Part shown: positions 17,645 through 27,501 of the stretch, piece by piece
How positions within the stretch are numbered: the stretch's first letter is position 1
How the letters are laid out: each line of letters opens with the position of its first letter
Source: Cyanobacteria bacterium RU_5_0
GTDB lineage: Bacteria > Cyanobacteriota > Cyanobacteriia > Elainellales > Elainellaceae
NCBI GenBank assembly: GCA_012033255.1
Contig: JAAUSF010000009.1
Location: 1 to 64,000 of the forward strand
Length of the DNA stretch: 64,000 bases
Direction of reading: 5' to 3'
Notes under the pieces: generated by a model
What the model was told of the DNA's origin: nothing
Databases searched by the model: none
Seen by the model: the letters and a program-made list of their open reading frames with translations, nothing else
Translations under genes and position numbers: made by a program

Positions 17645-18853
17645 TCATGGATCATCTCTCCGTGAGTGAATAGTGATTGGGAAATGAACGGTAAAGGTAG
17701 AACCTACGCCAAGCTCGGATATCACCTCGATTTCACCTTCAAGCATCTTAACCAACCGCAGAACGATCGCCAATCCCAAGCCTGTGCTGTTCGATTCAAA
17801 TGAATAATCGCGGCTATCGACTCGAAAGAAGGGGTCAAAAATGCGAGTTTGATCGTCTGGCGTAATTCCTACACCCGTATCTTGAATGGAGATGAACCAA
17901 CGATGGTCGGGTTGTTCTTGACAGCGAATGTTCACAGAGCCAGATTCGGTGTAACGAACAGCATTACTTAAAAGATTGGTAATAATTTGTTGAAGTCGCA
18001 ATGGGTCAGTCACAATCAGCGATGGTGCCAATTCACAATCCACTGTCACCCGTAATCCCTTGGCAGCGATCGCCGTTTCCATGACTTGAAGGGTTCGTTG
18101 AATCACAGAGGAAACATTGGTGGGCAAGGGGTGTAAGCGTAGCTGTCCGGCGTCATACCGGAGGAGTTCAGTGGTGTCATTGATTAAACGCAAGAGATGT
18201 CTACTGTTCCGCAATGCTCGCTCAATGTGTTCAATTCGAGGGGAAATACCGGATATTTCAGGGGATTGTCTCTGATGACGTAGAAATAGCTCCGTATGAC
18301 CAATCACCGAGCTTAACGGCGTCCTGAGCTTATCTGCTAATTGCTGGGACAGCGTGTCTTGACTGGTTTGAGCAAGGCGATTGATTTCCTGTTCCGCCAG
18401 GATCACCTGACGCTGCAACTTTTCCAGTTCCTTCAATCGCTCTTCCACATAGCTTTTGAAGCTCAGAGCGATCGCCTCATCCACAACCAGATCGATCAAA
18501 CGAAACACCCGATAGACTTCAACAGGTGATTCACTCATTAACTCTATCTCTAGGTTTGAGAAGATGGTGCTTCGCAATAAGCTATATTCTCGTGCAATCT
18601 CCGTTGGATCAAAGCCTTGTTCGGCTCGTAAAACCCCATGTTCCAAACTGGCAGCGGCTAAGGTTTGCACATCGTCCTTTTGGGTTTTAGAGAGGATAGT
18701 GACGATCGCCTGAAGGACGTGCGGGATGTGATCGCGGATTGCCTTAAACGACAGCGTATCGTCTGTTTTCATGTGCCTGTCTTGCCGCACAGCTTTTATC
18801 CATTGCTCAACAATGGTGTCCGCTCTTGCCGCAAGTAGTTGGCTGAAATTCAT
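17645..18853 (-). CDS. Histidine-kinase-like protein lacking the phosphoacceptor His
   Basis: The 402-residue cytoplasmic protein has an N-terminal all-helical domain resembling RsbRD/RsbR-type sensors (about 1-140), a coiled coil, a HisKA-like region and an intact HATPase_c domain (NLLSNAVRYT, DTGVGI, STGLGLAI). In the H-box the expected SHELRTP reads ADKLRTP, so Asp174 (GAT at 18332-18334) occupies the His position and Lys the Glu position. ATP binding is likely retained, but autophosphorylation at the usual site is not possible. The ATG at 18853 overlaps the stop of the upstream oxidoreductase (TGATG), with GAGGAAG as ribosome binding site, so translation should be coupled. Confidence 0.8.
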   Translation of the reverse strand: MNFSQLLAARADTIVEQWIKAVRQDRHMKTDDTLSFKAIRDHIPHVLQAIVTILSKTQKDDVQTLAAASLEHGVLRAEQGFDPTEIAREYSLLRSTIFSNLEIELMSESPVEVYRVFRLIDLVVDEAIALSFKSYVEERLKELEKLQRQVILAEQEINRLAQTSQDTLSQQLADKLRTPLSSVIGHTELFLRHQRQSPEISGISPRIEHIERALRNSRHLLRLINDTTELLRYDAGQLRLHPLPTNVSSVIQRTLQVMETAIAAKGLRVTVDCELAPSLIVTDPLRLQQIITNLLSNAVRYTESGSVNIRCQEQPDHRWFISIQDTGVGITPDDQTRIFDPFFRVDSRDYSFESNSTGLGLAIVLRLVKMLEGEIEVISELGVGSTFTVHFPITIHSRRDDP

Positions 18854-21710
18854 CACCGCGTCGCTTCCTCTAATAGGTGAATGTGCGATCGATAGATCTT
18901 TCCAGTGGCGCGGGTCATGCCAACTTCGCACATTCGATTGCTAGAAATGTAAGCATCGTAGGGTTTGCCCTCTAGATCCTCGGCTTCATGATGAGTAGCA
19001 GAGGCGGTGAGTTCTGGGAATGTGAACCCTCGATCGCCTGCAAAACCGCAGCAGTTGGCATTGAGAGGCACGATCACCTGATTGGCACAAGCATGGGCGA
19101 TCGCTTCCAGGTTTGGTTGTAATCCCATTTCCATGAGCGAACAGATCGGATGAAGGACAACTGAGTTCAGTTTGCGTGTGATTTGCAGATTAGGTAATAG
19201 CTTATCGTGAGCGAAGTCTACACTGTCATAAATCTTAAATTGATCAAATTTGGCTTGGTTTTCAGGCGTGAGTAAGTGACGACTGTTACGGAGATATTGA
19301 GAACAGGCACTCGCATCCATCACGATCGGGAGTTCTCCGTGGTTTGACCAGTTCCAGAGGCGATCGGTCGTTCGATTGGCACTGGCTTTCTCCGCATCCA
19401 CAAAGCCTTTCGCTTCAAACGCCAAGCCACAGCAGGTTCCAGTCACGCCAGACGGGAGATATAACGGTACATCTGCTCGATCGGCAAGCGTGACCAATGT
19501 AGCTTGCAATGAACGATCGCTCAGTTCACCGGGGATATTGCCACATATCCGAGTCATGCAAGAGGGTAAGTACACCGCTTTAGCCCCTTTCTGTTCTGTG
19601 ATGGGCAACGACTTGGTAGGTTGAGGAATTTCCGGACTCCAACGCGGAAACTGTGAGCCAATGATCGATCGAATCAGCCCTGTAATCCCGATCATTGTGC
19701 CTGCACCGAGCGTATTCTGGACAAGATGCCCTATGCCCAGTCCGACGCGGGCGGCCCGTTCGACGAGCGCAAAATTTTCGGCAGCGCGTTTGGCGATCGT
19801 TTCTGCAACCGATGAGTTTTCCTGATGGCGGAAGAGTCGCATTAATTCGCCTGTGTTGATTTTTACCGGACATGCCGTTGCACACATGCCATCTCCGGCG
19901 CAAGTATCCAGCCCCATGTAGGGATACTCTTTCTGCAACGCTTGCAGAAGGGGCGATTTGCCGTTTAACCCTTGCCGTACCATTTCGCGACGGACAACAA
20001 TGCGCTGACGCGGCGTCAGGGTAAGTTCGCGGCTAGGACAGACTCGTTCGCAGTAGCCACACTCAATGCATTTATCCGCGATCGCTTCGATCGTCGGAAT
20101 CGATTTCAGATCCTGCAAATGCGCCTTTGGATCAGAATTCACGATCACCCCCGGATTCAATAAATAATCTGGGTCAACGAGCGTTTTCAGGTGTCGCATG
20201 ATCTCAAGGGCTTCACCACCCCACTCCGCTTCCACGAAGGGAGCCATATTCCGACCCGTGCCATGTTCGGCTTTCAGTGCGCCATCATATTTTTTCACCA
20301 CCAATTCCACGACATCCTCAATCAGGTTGGCGTATTGCGCGATCGCCGCTTCATCGTTGAATGATTGCGTGATCACAAAATGCAAGTTTCCATCTTTCGC
20401 GTGACCATAAATGATGGCGTTGCCGTAACCATGTTTTTTGAACAGTTGAGTCAGGTCTACGGCGGCATCCGCGAGATGTTCGATCGGAAATGCCACATCC
20501 TCAATAATTGCAGTTGTACCGCTCTTGCGAACTGCCCCGATCGAAGGATACATCCCGTGACGAATATGCCAAAGCTGCTCTTGCTGAATTTTGTCCTCCG
20601 TGAAAACAGCAGGTTCTAGAAGGTGTAATCCGACGATCGTATTTTCTGCTGCCGCTTTCATCGCTGGGATTTCTGCCGCATCTGCAACCTGAAATTCGAC
20701 TAATAAACCCGCTGCATCATCGGGTAGCATTCGCATATAAAGCGGCATTCCAGGCTGATTTTCTACCGATCGCAACGATGCCCGATCCATCAGTTCTAGA
20801 GCTTTCGCGCCTGCATCCCGAAAGGGAACGATCGCCTCACAGGCAGCATGAAGATTAGGAAAAATTAGCAAACCTGTGTACTTGTAAGGCAGCACGGGCA
20901 CGGTATTTAGTATGGCTTCTGCAATGAATGCCAATGTTCCCTCAGAGCCAATCAGCACATGACTGAAGATGTCTACAGGTTTCTCATAATCAATAAAAGC
21001 GTTGAGCGCATATCCCATAGTATTCTTCATCCGATATTTAACTCGGATGCGCTGCGTTAATTCTGCGTTCGCTAAAATTTGCTCTCGGAGTTTTAGCAAT
21101 CCGTTTGTCAGTTCAGGTTCTTTGTCTCGAAACTGTTCATTTGCATTTGACTCAGCCGTGTTAATGACCGTTCCAGATGGCAACACAAACGTCAGGGAAT
21201 CCAGCGTATGATAAGCGTTTTGCGATACGCCACAGCACATGCCGCTAGAGTTGTTAGAAAGAATACCGCCTAAAGTGCAAGCGTTGATACTAGCCGGATC
21301 AGGACCAATTTTTGCTTTAAATGGCAGGAGAGTAAGATTGGCATATCCGCCGATTACGCCGGGTTCAACCTGGAGTTTTTTGCCATCTTCTAAAACTGAG
21401 ATTCTCTGCCAATTGCGTTTTACCTCTACCAAAATACCATCCGTCACAGACTGCCCAGAAAGACTGGTGCCGGCCGATCGAAACGTCAACGGAATCCGTC
21501 GTTGCCGACTGTATTGAAAGAGTGCCTGAATTTCCTGAATTGAATTGGGAAAACAATCACCTTTGGGATCAGGTGATAGAAGCTGGCATCGGAGGCAAAA
21601 GCGATTAAGTCGATCGGACGATCTAGGATTCGATCGACAGCTATGATTTGGGCAAGTTCGTTCCGCAGCCCATTCGGAGTTCCCTGAGCAAGACTGAAAT
21701 TCTTTACCAT
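18853..21710 (-). pseudogene. FAD-linked oxidase fused to Fe-S/CCG domains (YdiJ-like), frameshifted near the N-terminus
   Basis: This product of about 950 residues would combine an FAD_binding_4 domain (FRSAGTSLSGQS), an FAD-oxidase C-terminal domain, two 4Fe-4S motifs (CIECGYCERVCP and CAGDGMCATACP) and two cysteine-rich CCG segments (TGTCCGLAFEAKG and NANCCGFAGDRGF). That is the layout of YdiJ/D-lactate-dehydrogenase-type 2-hydroxyacid oxidases. The N-terminal 55 residues (from ATG 21710, with GGAGAA upstream) run in one frame to PKVIVFP, and the rest continues in another frame from NSIQEIQALF. One missing base at about 21545-21550 explains the break. Either the gene is damaged or the base call is wrong. 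Confidence 0.82.
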
Positions 21711-21875
21711 GTTCTTCTCCATGCCCCATTTCGGCAGGCACTATGTATCGGAGCTAACCTGCGAATGCCAAGTGTTGACTTAACACGATTGTAGCGATCG
21801 TCAAGTTTCGATGATGGAAGAAATCGTAAGAATTTCAGGCTAACCTAATCATCCAACTTCAGGAGGGTTCTGCGT

Positions 21876-22412
21876 TCATGTCGGAGTTGTTTCAGCGGAG
21901 GTTGCTGCAACTGGAGGGGGTTCAGGCTGAAGCTGTGCGGGTGGAATCGTCAATACGGCACATTGAGCATGATGGGTAACAAAATTACTGATACTGCCCC
22001 AAAACAATTCAGTCAGCCCTTTGTAACCATGACGACCCATAATAATCAGATCGGCTTTCCAGGTGTCTGCCAAATTGCAAATTGCTGGACCTGGTTCACC
22101 AAAGGCTTGAGTGAATTCAGTGGAAATTCCTTCTTTTGTCGCTCGATCGGTCAACGTCTGCAAAAACGATAATCCTTGCTGTTCAAGCTTTTCCCAGGCT
22201 TCGCGGTAATCCTCAATCAGGCGGGTATGTAAACCAGAATAGATCGCATCGCGCCCTGGATAAATTGGATCAGCATAGCCCGATTTAAAGGGAGACAACA
22301 CATTAATTAGCATCAAATTGGCATGGGTTGCCTTAGCCATAGCCAGGGCTTGCTCAAAGGCAAGTTTGCTGAGATCAGAATCGTCGATCGCCACCAAGAT
22401 CTTTTGAAACAT
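21876..22412 (-). CDS. Universal stress protein (UspA family)
   Basis: The protein has 178 residues from the ATG at 22412. This start is preferred to an upstream ATG at 22427 because GGGGAGA lies 7 bases before it and the family begins FQKILVAIDDS. The ATP-binding motif G-x2-G-x9-G-S is present as GRHGYKGLTELFWGS. The last 25 residues are a Pro/Ala/Thr-rich tail beyond the core. Usp proteins bind ATP and dimerise under stress. It has its own upstream region, and the next minus-strand gene is the oxidoreductase. Confidence 0.88.
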   Translation of the reverse strand: MFQKILVAIDDSDLSKLAFEQALAMAKATHANLMLINVLSPFKSGYADPIYPGRDAIYSGLHTRLIEDYREAWEKLEQQGLSFLQTLTDRATKEGISTEFTQAFGEPGPAICNLADTWKADLIIMGRHGYKGLTELFWGSISNFVTHHAQCAVLTIPPAQLQPEPPPVAATSAETTPT

Positions 22413-22538
22413 GATAGATCTCCCCATAGTACTCCGCCATAATAGCAGACCTGTATTCAGGCATTCATGTATTCAGGACTACTGAAAAATCTAAACTGAA
22501 GCAAAGCATTTGTAGCAACCTCAAATTGATCTCTGCGC

Positions 22539-23408
22539 CTAATCTTCCTGTCCTAACATTTCCCGCGCTTGTAGAAGTTCCTGTCGCTGCTCTTTACTAA
22601 CGATCGGATATTGTAACTTGAGTGCTTGTAGCTTGGTATTGATGACATCTGCCACCGCTAAATGAGTAAACCACTTGTGATTAGCAGGGATGATATACCA
22701 GGGTGCCCACTCCGTACTAGTGTGGTTGAACATATCTTCATAAACGGTCATATAATCTTTCCAGAAAGTACGCTCCTTTACATCTGACGCTGAAAATTTC
22801 CAGTTCTTTTCAGGACGATCGATTCGTTCTAAAAAGCGTTTCTTTTGCACAGCTTTAGAGATATTCAGAAAAAATTTAAGAATGATAATTCCATTGTTCA
22901 CTAAATACTTCTCAAAATTGTTAATCTCCTCAAATCGACGCTTCCAAATCTCTTTTCCTTTCGCTTCCGGCGGCAATTGTTGCTTCGCCAAAATTTCCGG
23001 ATGCACCCGCACCACCAACACTTCTTCGTAATACGATCGGTTGAAGATCCCAATCCGCCCTCGTTCGGGTAATGCCTTCATCGATCGCCACAAATAGTCG
23101 TGATCTAACTCTTCTTCTGAAGGAGCCTTGAAGCTATAAACCTGACAGCCCTGCGGATTCACACCCGACATCACATGCTTAATCGTTCCATCTTTCCCGG
23201 CAGCATCCATCGCCTGAAAAATCAGCAGTAAAGCATAGGTGTTTTGGGCATAGAGGACATCCTGATACTCTCCTAGCCGTTTGATGTCAGATTGCAATTT
23301 GCCTGTTGCATCCTTCTTTGTGATGTAGTCTGCCTTGTAGGAGGGGTCAAAGTCTTTCTCAAGCGAAATTGCTGAATTCGGTTTGACGATGAAGCGATCG
23401 TGTTTCAT
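22539..23408 (-). CDS. ppk2: Polyphosphate kinase 2 family protein
   Basis: The protein (289 residues) uses polyphosphate to phosphorylate nucleotides, or the reverse. It has the PPK2 Walker A segment FQAMDAAGKDGTIKHV, the lid RSYYEEVLVVRVHP and the Walker B-like IIILKFFLNISK. The ATG at 23408 is chosen because the family starts at about this point; an in-frame ATG at 23474 would add 22 non-conserved residues. Substrate class (ADP or AMP) cannot be decided from sequence here. It is monocistronic. Confidence 0.88.
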   Translation of the reverse strand: MKHDRFIVKPNSAISLEKDFDPSYKADYITKKDATGKLQSDIKRLGEYQDVLYAQNTYALLLIFQAMDAAGKDGTIKHVMSGVNPQGCQVYSFKAPSEEELDHDYLWRSMKALPERGRIGIFNRSYYEEVLVVRVHPEILAKQQLPPEAKGKEIWKRRFEEINNFEKYLVNNGIIILKFFLNISKAVQKKRFLERIDRPEKNWKFSASDVKERTFWKDYMTVYEDMFNHTSTEWAPWYIIPANHKWFTHLAVADVINTKLQALKLQYPIVSKEQRQELLQAREMLGQED

Positions 23409-23669
23409 GTTAGAGCCACTCTCATCATTGGTGTAGTGGGCGCTACACACCCTAAGAACCTGTTTGAGAAGCATCGGTCGGGGCAGACACGTTGGTCTGC
23501 CCTCTAATCCAGGACAACCCCACTGGGATTGCCCCTACACCCCACCATCGATCAACAGAAAATTTACAGGTGGTAAAAATACTGTTTAAACCCCTCATGA
23601 GACTGATGGTAATCCTTGAGTCGCGGAGTGGTAGAGTTTATCGCAGGGGTCGTAACGAAATGAAAAGGT

Positions 23670-24716
23670 ATGAAAGCGCAAGTTTTTAGAGGGGTCAATC
23701 AACTCAGCTACGAAGAGGTGCCTGTACCCGACATCGCCGCCGATGAGGTGCTGGTGCAAGTGCGGGTCGTTGGGCTTTGTCAGTCGGATATCAAAAAAAT
23801 TCGCTATCCGCTCTACAATCCCCCTCGGATTTTTGGACATGAAACCGCCGGAACGATCGCCGCGATTGGCTCAGAGGTGAACCATTGGCAGATAGGTCAA
23901 CGAGTGGTCGTGTTGCACCACATTCCCTGTATGCATTGCGCCTACTGCCTGAATGACAATTTTTCGATGTGCGATGTCTACAAAAATATTACCACTACGG
24001 CAGGCTTTGTTCCCAGTGGAGGCGGCTTTGCCGAATATGTAAAAGTCCCTGGACACATTGTGCGCCACGGTGGACTGATGACCATCCCCGATTCGATTAC
24101 GTTTGAGCAAGCCAGCTTCGTTGAGCCAACCAACTGCTGTCTCAAAGCCGTCAAAAAAGCTCAAATTGCCCCAGGACAAACGGTATTGATCACCGGAGCA
24201 GGTCCGATCGGGCTAATGTTCATCATGCTCGTAAAATATTTTGGAGGACGAGCGATCGCCACTGACCTCCTCCCAACCCGCATCGAACGAGCCATTCGTG
24301 TCGGAGCCGAAGCCGCCTTCGATGCTCGCGACCCAGAGCTTCCAGCAAAAATCCATCAACTCACCCAAGGCATGGGTGTCGATGTGAGCTTGCTTGCCGT
24401 TCCCAGCGAAAAAGCCTTCTTCCAGGCACTCAATTGCACCCGCAAAGGCGGCAAAATCCTCTTTTTTGCTGAATTTCCCGACGAAGTTGAAATCCCCATC
24501 AACCCGAATATTCTCTACCGCCGAGAAATCGATCTGATAGGCAGCTATAGCTCCTCCTACCGAGTGCAGCAACTCGCCGCCGATATTGTCTTCAACCACC
24601 GAATCGATGTCGATGCCCTAGTGAGCGATCGCTATCCCCTCAAAGATCTTGCCGCTGCTGTCGATCGAGCCGTTTCGCCGACACCAGACACGTTCAAGAT
24701 TTTGATTTATCCGTAG
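23670..24716 (+). CDS. Zinc-dependent alcohol/sugar dehydrogenase (MDR family)
   Basis: The 348-residue medium-chain dehydrogenase has a catalytic-zinc Cys in GLCQSDIKKI and His-Glu in GHETAG. A structural-zinc loop has four cysteines (PCMHCAYCLNDNFSMC). The Rossmann motif is GAGPIGLMF. This pattern is closest to sorbitol/threonine 3-dehydrogenase-type enzymes that oxidise secondary alcohols with NAD(P). The substrate is not predictable. It is divergent from ppk2 and stands alone. Confidence 0.85.
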   Translation: MKAQVFRGVNQLSYEEVPVPDIAADEVLVQVRVVGLCQSDIKKIRYPLYNPPRIFGHETAGTIAAIGSEVNHWQIGQRVVVLHHIPCMHCAYCLNDNFSMCDVYKNITTTAGFVPSGGGFAEYVKVPGHIVRHGGLMTIPDSITFEQASFVEPTNCCLKAVKKAQIAPGQTVLITGAGPIGLMFIMLVKYFGGRAIATDLLPTRIERAIRVGAEAAFDARDPELPAKIHQLTQGMGVDVSLLAVPSEKAFFQALNCTRKGGKILFFAEFPDEVEIPINPNILYRREIDLIGSYSSSYRVQQLAADIVFNHRIDVDALVSDRYPLKDLAAAVDRAVSPTPDTFKILIYP

Positions 24717-24740
24717 GGAATAGGAGACAGGGAATCCCCC

Positions 24741-25421
24741 CTAACAATATTTCGACACATCCTCCCGACAATCATCCGCTAAGTAAGTCAGGGCACGAAA
24801 GCGCAACCCGACTAGCTGATCGTACAAAGGATTCAATTTACACATAGGGGGAATCCGAACGACCTTCTGCCCAAATAGCGTGACTTTCCGCTCGAAGGGG
24901 CATTGGGGCGGAATCATTTTGCAGAGGAATCGCGCCAACCTCGGATCATGCACTTCTAGTCGATCGAGCCAATCTTGTAGAGGTCTGAGCGGAGCAGCAG
25001 AATGATCGTATTGAGCAAAATCCGAGGTGGGGGCACCGCTATTCTCAGGACGGTAGTGGAGGGTGAGACGAAGCGATTCCAGGATTTTGGGTGGCAAATC
25101 GAGAGCGACACAGAACTGATGTAAGATATCATCTTCGGGACTAGAGTAGACGCCATCTGCGATCGCCACCATCACCGCCGTTCTCATAAAATTCTCGGCT
25201 ATTTCAGGCTCCTGCCCCAAGACAATAGCAAGCTCATCAGGGGTGATCTTCTCAATTCCGCCTAACTCAGTCTCAGGAACTAACTCACTTTGAGTCAGTT
25301 CGGCGATTAGGGCTTTTTCCTCCTCATCAAAGTGACCATCTGCCCAAGCGATAGTCAGCAGCCCTCTTAGCCAGACAACGATTTGCTCGTCGCTGTAGGG
25401 CGATTTTACCGTTGTAACCAT
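24741..25421 (-). CDS. TerB-like domain protein with Mo-dependent nitrogenase C-terminal domain
   Basis: The 226-residue protein has an N-terminal TerB/DUF533-like helical domain with acidic signatures (AWADGHFDEEEKALI and AIADGVYSSPEDD, about residues 18-110). The C-terminal domain matches the Mo-nitro_C family (LEVHDPRLARFLCKMIPPQCPFER, then CKLNPLYDQLVGLRFRALTYL). Despite that family name, such proteins occur in many cyanobacteria that do not fix nitrogen, and the function is unknown. There are no membrane segments. It faces the MDR gene with a 24-base gap. Confidence 0.8.
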   Translation of the reverse strand: MVTTVKSPYSDEQIVVWLRGLLTIAWADGHFDEEEKALIAELTQSELVPETELGGIEKITPDELAIVLGQEPEIAENFMRTAVMVAIADGVYSSPEDDILHQFCVALDLPPKILESLRLTLHYRPENSGAPTSDFAQYDHSAAPLRPLQDWLDRLEVHDPRLARFLCKMIPPQCPFERKVTLFGQKVVRIPPMCKLNPLYDQLVGLRFRALTYLADDCREDVSKYC

Positions 25422-25518
25422 AGAAGTAACACCTAATTCAATTGTTGACGCAACTTCCGCTTACAATGTCCAGTCTAACTCTAGTAGTCTGTCATTTTTG
25501 TTTTGCGGGGTGCAGGGG

Positions 25519-25643
25519 TTTCACCCCTGCGTGGCAACGCCCCCACCCCCCATTACCTATCAAAGTCTTGCTTGACAAATTTCACCCCTGCGTGGGGGCA
25601 ACGCCCCCACCCCCCATTACCTATCAAAGTCTTGCTTGACAAA
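25519..25643. repeat. Direct tandem repeat, 61 and 64 bp
   Basis: Two tandem copies (25519-25579 and 25580-25643) start TTTCACCCCTGCGTGG and end CTTGCTTGACAAA. The second has three extra G residues. GGGGGC/GCCCCC runs can form a hairpin in each. The repeat lies upstream of the EamA gene, and no ORF in it is convincing. Confidence 0.85.
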
Positions 25644-25721
25644 GCACTAGTATTTGGTAAGCCGAATACACCCGCACTCACTGTACACTACTGAAAGTCT
25701 GCGTGTAGAGGAGAGGATACT

Positions 25722-26096
25722 GTGATCCTGCAAGAGTTTGGTTTGTTGCTCATGTCTATCCTGGCAAGTGTCGCCGGACAGTACTTTCTCAAGACAGGAG
25801 CCTTAAAGCTAGGTAAGGTTAGTGCTGAGAACGCCATCAGTCATATCCTCAGCATTATTACCATCCCGGAGCTAGTGATTGGGTTAATGTGTTATGCCCT
25901 AGGCGCGATCGCTTATATCCTCATTCTGACCCGCGTCAACCTCAGCATCGTAGGACCCTCGATCGCTCTTAGCTATGTCTTCTCCGTCATCCTGGGCTAC
26001 TTTGTCTTCCGCGAAATGATTCCCTTTGAACGAGTAATCGGCTTAGGGCTGATCGTCTGTGGCGTTGTTTTAGTAGTTTGGCAAAAATCCTCTTAA
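25722..26096 (+). CDS. EamA/SMR-like small membrane transporter
   Basis: The 124-residue protein has four transmembrane helices. FGLLLMSILASVAGQYFLKTG at the start and SIALSYVFSVILGYFVFRE near residue 80 resemble half-size EamA/drug-metabolite transporters, which work as dimers. The substrate is unknown. The GTG start at 25722 has GGAGAGG upstream. Its TAA shares bases with the stop of the convergent gene (TTAA at 26093-26096). Confidence 0.8.
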   Translation: MILQEFGLLLMSILASVAGQYFLKTGALKLGKVSAENAISHILSIITIPELVIGLMCYALGAIAYILILTRVNLSIVGPSIALSYVFSVILGYFVFREMIPFERVIGLGLIVCGVVLVVWQKSS

Positions 26097-27244
26097 CCCG
26101 GCAAACTCCTCCACACCACTACGATCGTCCCCATGCCATCCTGGGTAGGAATCAGATTGAGGTAGCCCATAAATGCCCTCTGACTGATCTCATAGACTAT
26201 TCCACCGCCATACTCTCCAACGGGCGATACAGCAAATCCGCTTCCTTGTAGAGTGCTGGTCAGGCTGACGGATAGCTGAGTGGGGTTGCCACCAGGGATC
26301 AAATGGAATTGTCCCCCTATTTCTGGGCGCGGATTTGTCCCTGTAAAGAAGAGGTCAGGGTAAACAAATTGGGGATAAGAGGCTCTATTGCCGCCTGATA
26401 GATTAGTTAGCACGGTTTCAAGCTCAGTTTGCACCGTCCCTGCATTTTCAATTTCGGCTCGTGTGGTCAGTTCGGGGGTAAGGATGTAAATGGTTTCGCC
26501 CAATCCTGATGAAATCACGTTCAGATATCGAGTGGTGCCATCCTTGGAAACCTCATAGATTTTCATCCCCTGGTAGTCGCTTGTATCAATCAAATCATCC
26601 CGTAAGCGAACAGTATATCCCTGTGCCTCCATTTGCTGCTTCAGCGTTTGACTGACCTCACCAGGATTCTCAGCAATCTGACGACAGCCTCCTAGCCCTA
26701 AACACCCAGACTGAGAGCCAGTCAATTGAGGAAGGTCGGCAAATGGAGCAGCGAGAACTGTTGTAGGCGCAGGGGGAGGATTGGACGGAAGCGGAGATTG
26801 TGAAGCGCTCGCTCCATCGGGAGGTGGAGAATTTGGGGATGAAGAAATCTCTGGTGAGGCTTGTGGAGGAGCCGTTTCAACGATCGCCACAGAAGCGTTA
26901 CTTGGCAACGGCTGCACATTGATCCCAGGGGACGGGGCAAGCTGAGGGTTGGAGGAGGGAGACTGGCTAATCGAAGCGGGTGGGGTTGGCGAAGAGGCGA
27001 GTTGAGGACTGGGTAATAGTTCTGGGGGCAGTGATGTGAGATCGATCGCGACGTCAGGGTCTGCCATCGATGCTTCTGGATCTGGAGATGCCGGATCAGG
27101 GGCGATCGGCAATGCCAGCATTAACGCATGAACTCCGAGCGACAGGAGCAAGGCAGGTCGAATCAAGCAACGTACAGAGATAGGAACATTTTTTAACCAT
27201 TTCTGCAACTTAATCACTGATACTGCTCCCCATTTTTGGTTCAT
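26093..27244 (-). CDS. Proline-rich membrane-anchored protein with TonB-like architecture
   Basis: The 383-residue protein has a basic N-terminus and one transmembrane helix (about residues 28-46, LLLSLGVHALMLALPIAP). A Pro/Ser/Ala-rich spacer of roughly 110 residues follows. The C-terminal region contains two similar subdomains ending in YLNVISSGLGETIYILTP and YLNLIPTQDGMGTIVVVW. The layout resembles TonB energy transducers, but the C-terminal domain is not a recognisable TonB_C. It is likely a periplasmic protein tethered to the inner membrane, with unknown function. Confidence 0.65.
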   Translation of the reverse strand: MNQKWGAVSVIKLQKWLKNVPISVRCLIRPALLLSLGVHALMLALPIAPDPASPDPEASMADPDVAIDLTSLPPELLPSPQLASSPTPPASISQSPSSNPQLAPSPGINVQPLPSNASVAIVETAPPQASPEISSSPNSPPPDGASASQSPLPSNPPPAPTTVLAAPFADLPQLTGSQSGCLGLGGCRQIAENPGEVSQTLKQQMEAQGYTVRLRDDLIDTSDYQGMKIYEVSKDGTTRYLNVISSGLGETIYILTPELTTRAEIENAGTVQTELETVLTNLSGGNRASYPQFVYPDLFFTGTNPRPEIGGQFHLIPGGNPTQLSVSLTSTLQGSGFAVSPVGEYGGGIVYEISQRAFMGYLNLIPTQDGMGTIVVVWRSLPG

Positions 27245-27501
27245 TATTTCGGGTTAATTAATGCCAATTAATGCCAATTATTCCTAACTAAGTCTAAGGC
27301 TTTTTAGCGACACCTGGAAGCAAGCGAAATCCATCGTGATTTGATACGCCGTCGCAACACTTGAATAAAATTAAGTTAAGAATCGTAAAAATTGTTGTCA
27401 ACGCACCCAGTTACCGTTCTACGCGAGTCAGCACCAGGATATCGATGCTACGATTGCGACAGGAAAAAAAGAGGATGTAACAAAGAAGGATTAGTCGCTT
27501 C

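Noticed and set aside
25519-25643. CRISPR array
   Set aside because: There are only two copies, directly adjacent with no spacers and no cas genes nearby.
25442-25694. Small plus-strand ORFs with repeated GNAPTPHY/LLDK peptide
   Set aside because: They are products of the 61/64-bp tandem repeat, with no protein-like composition.
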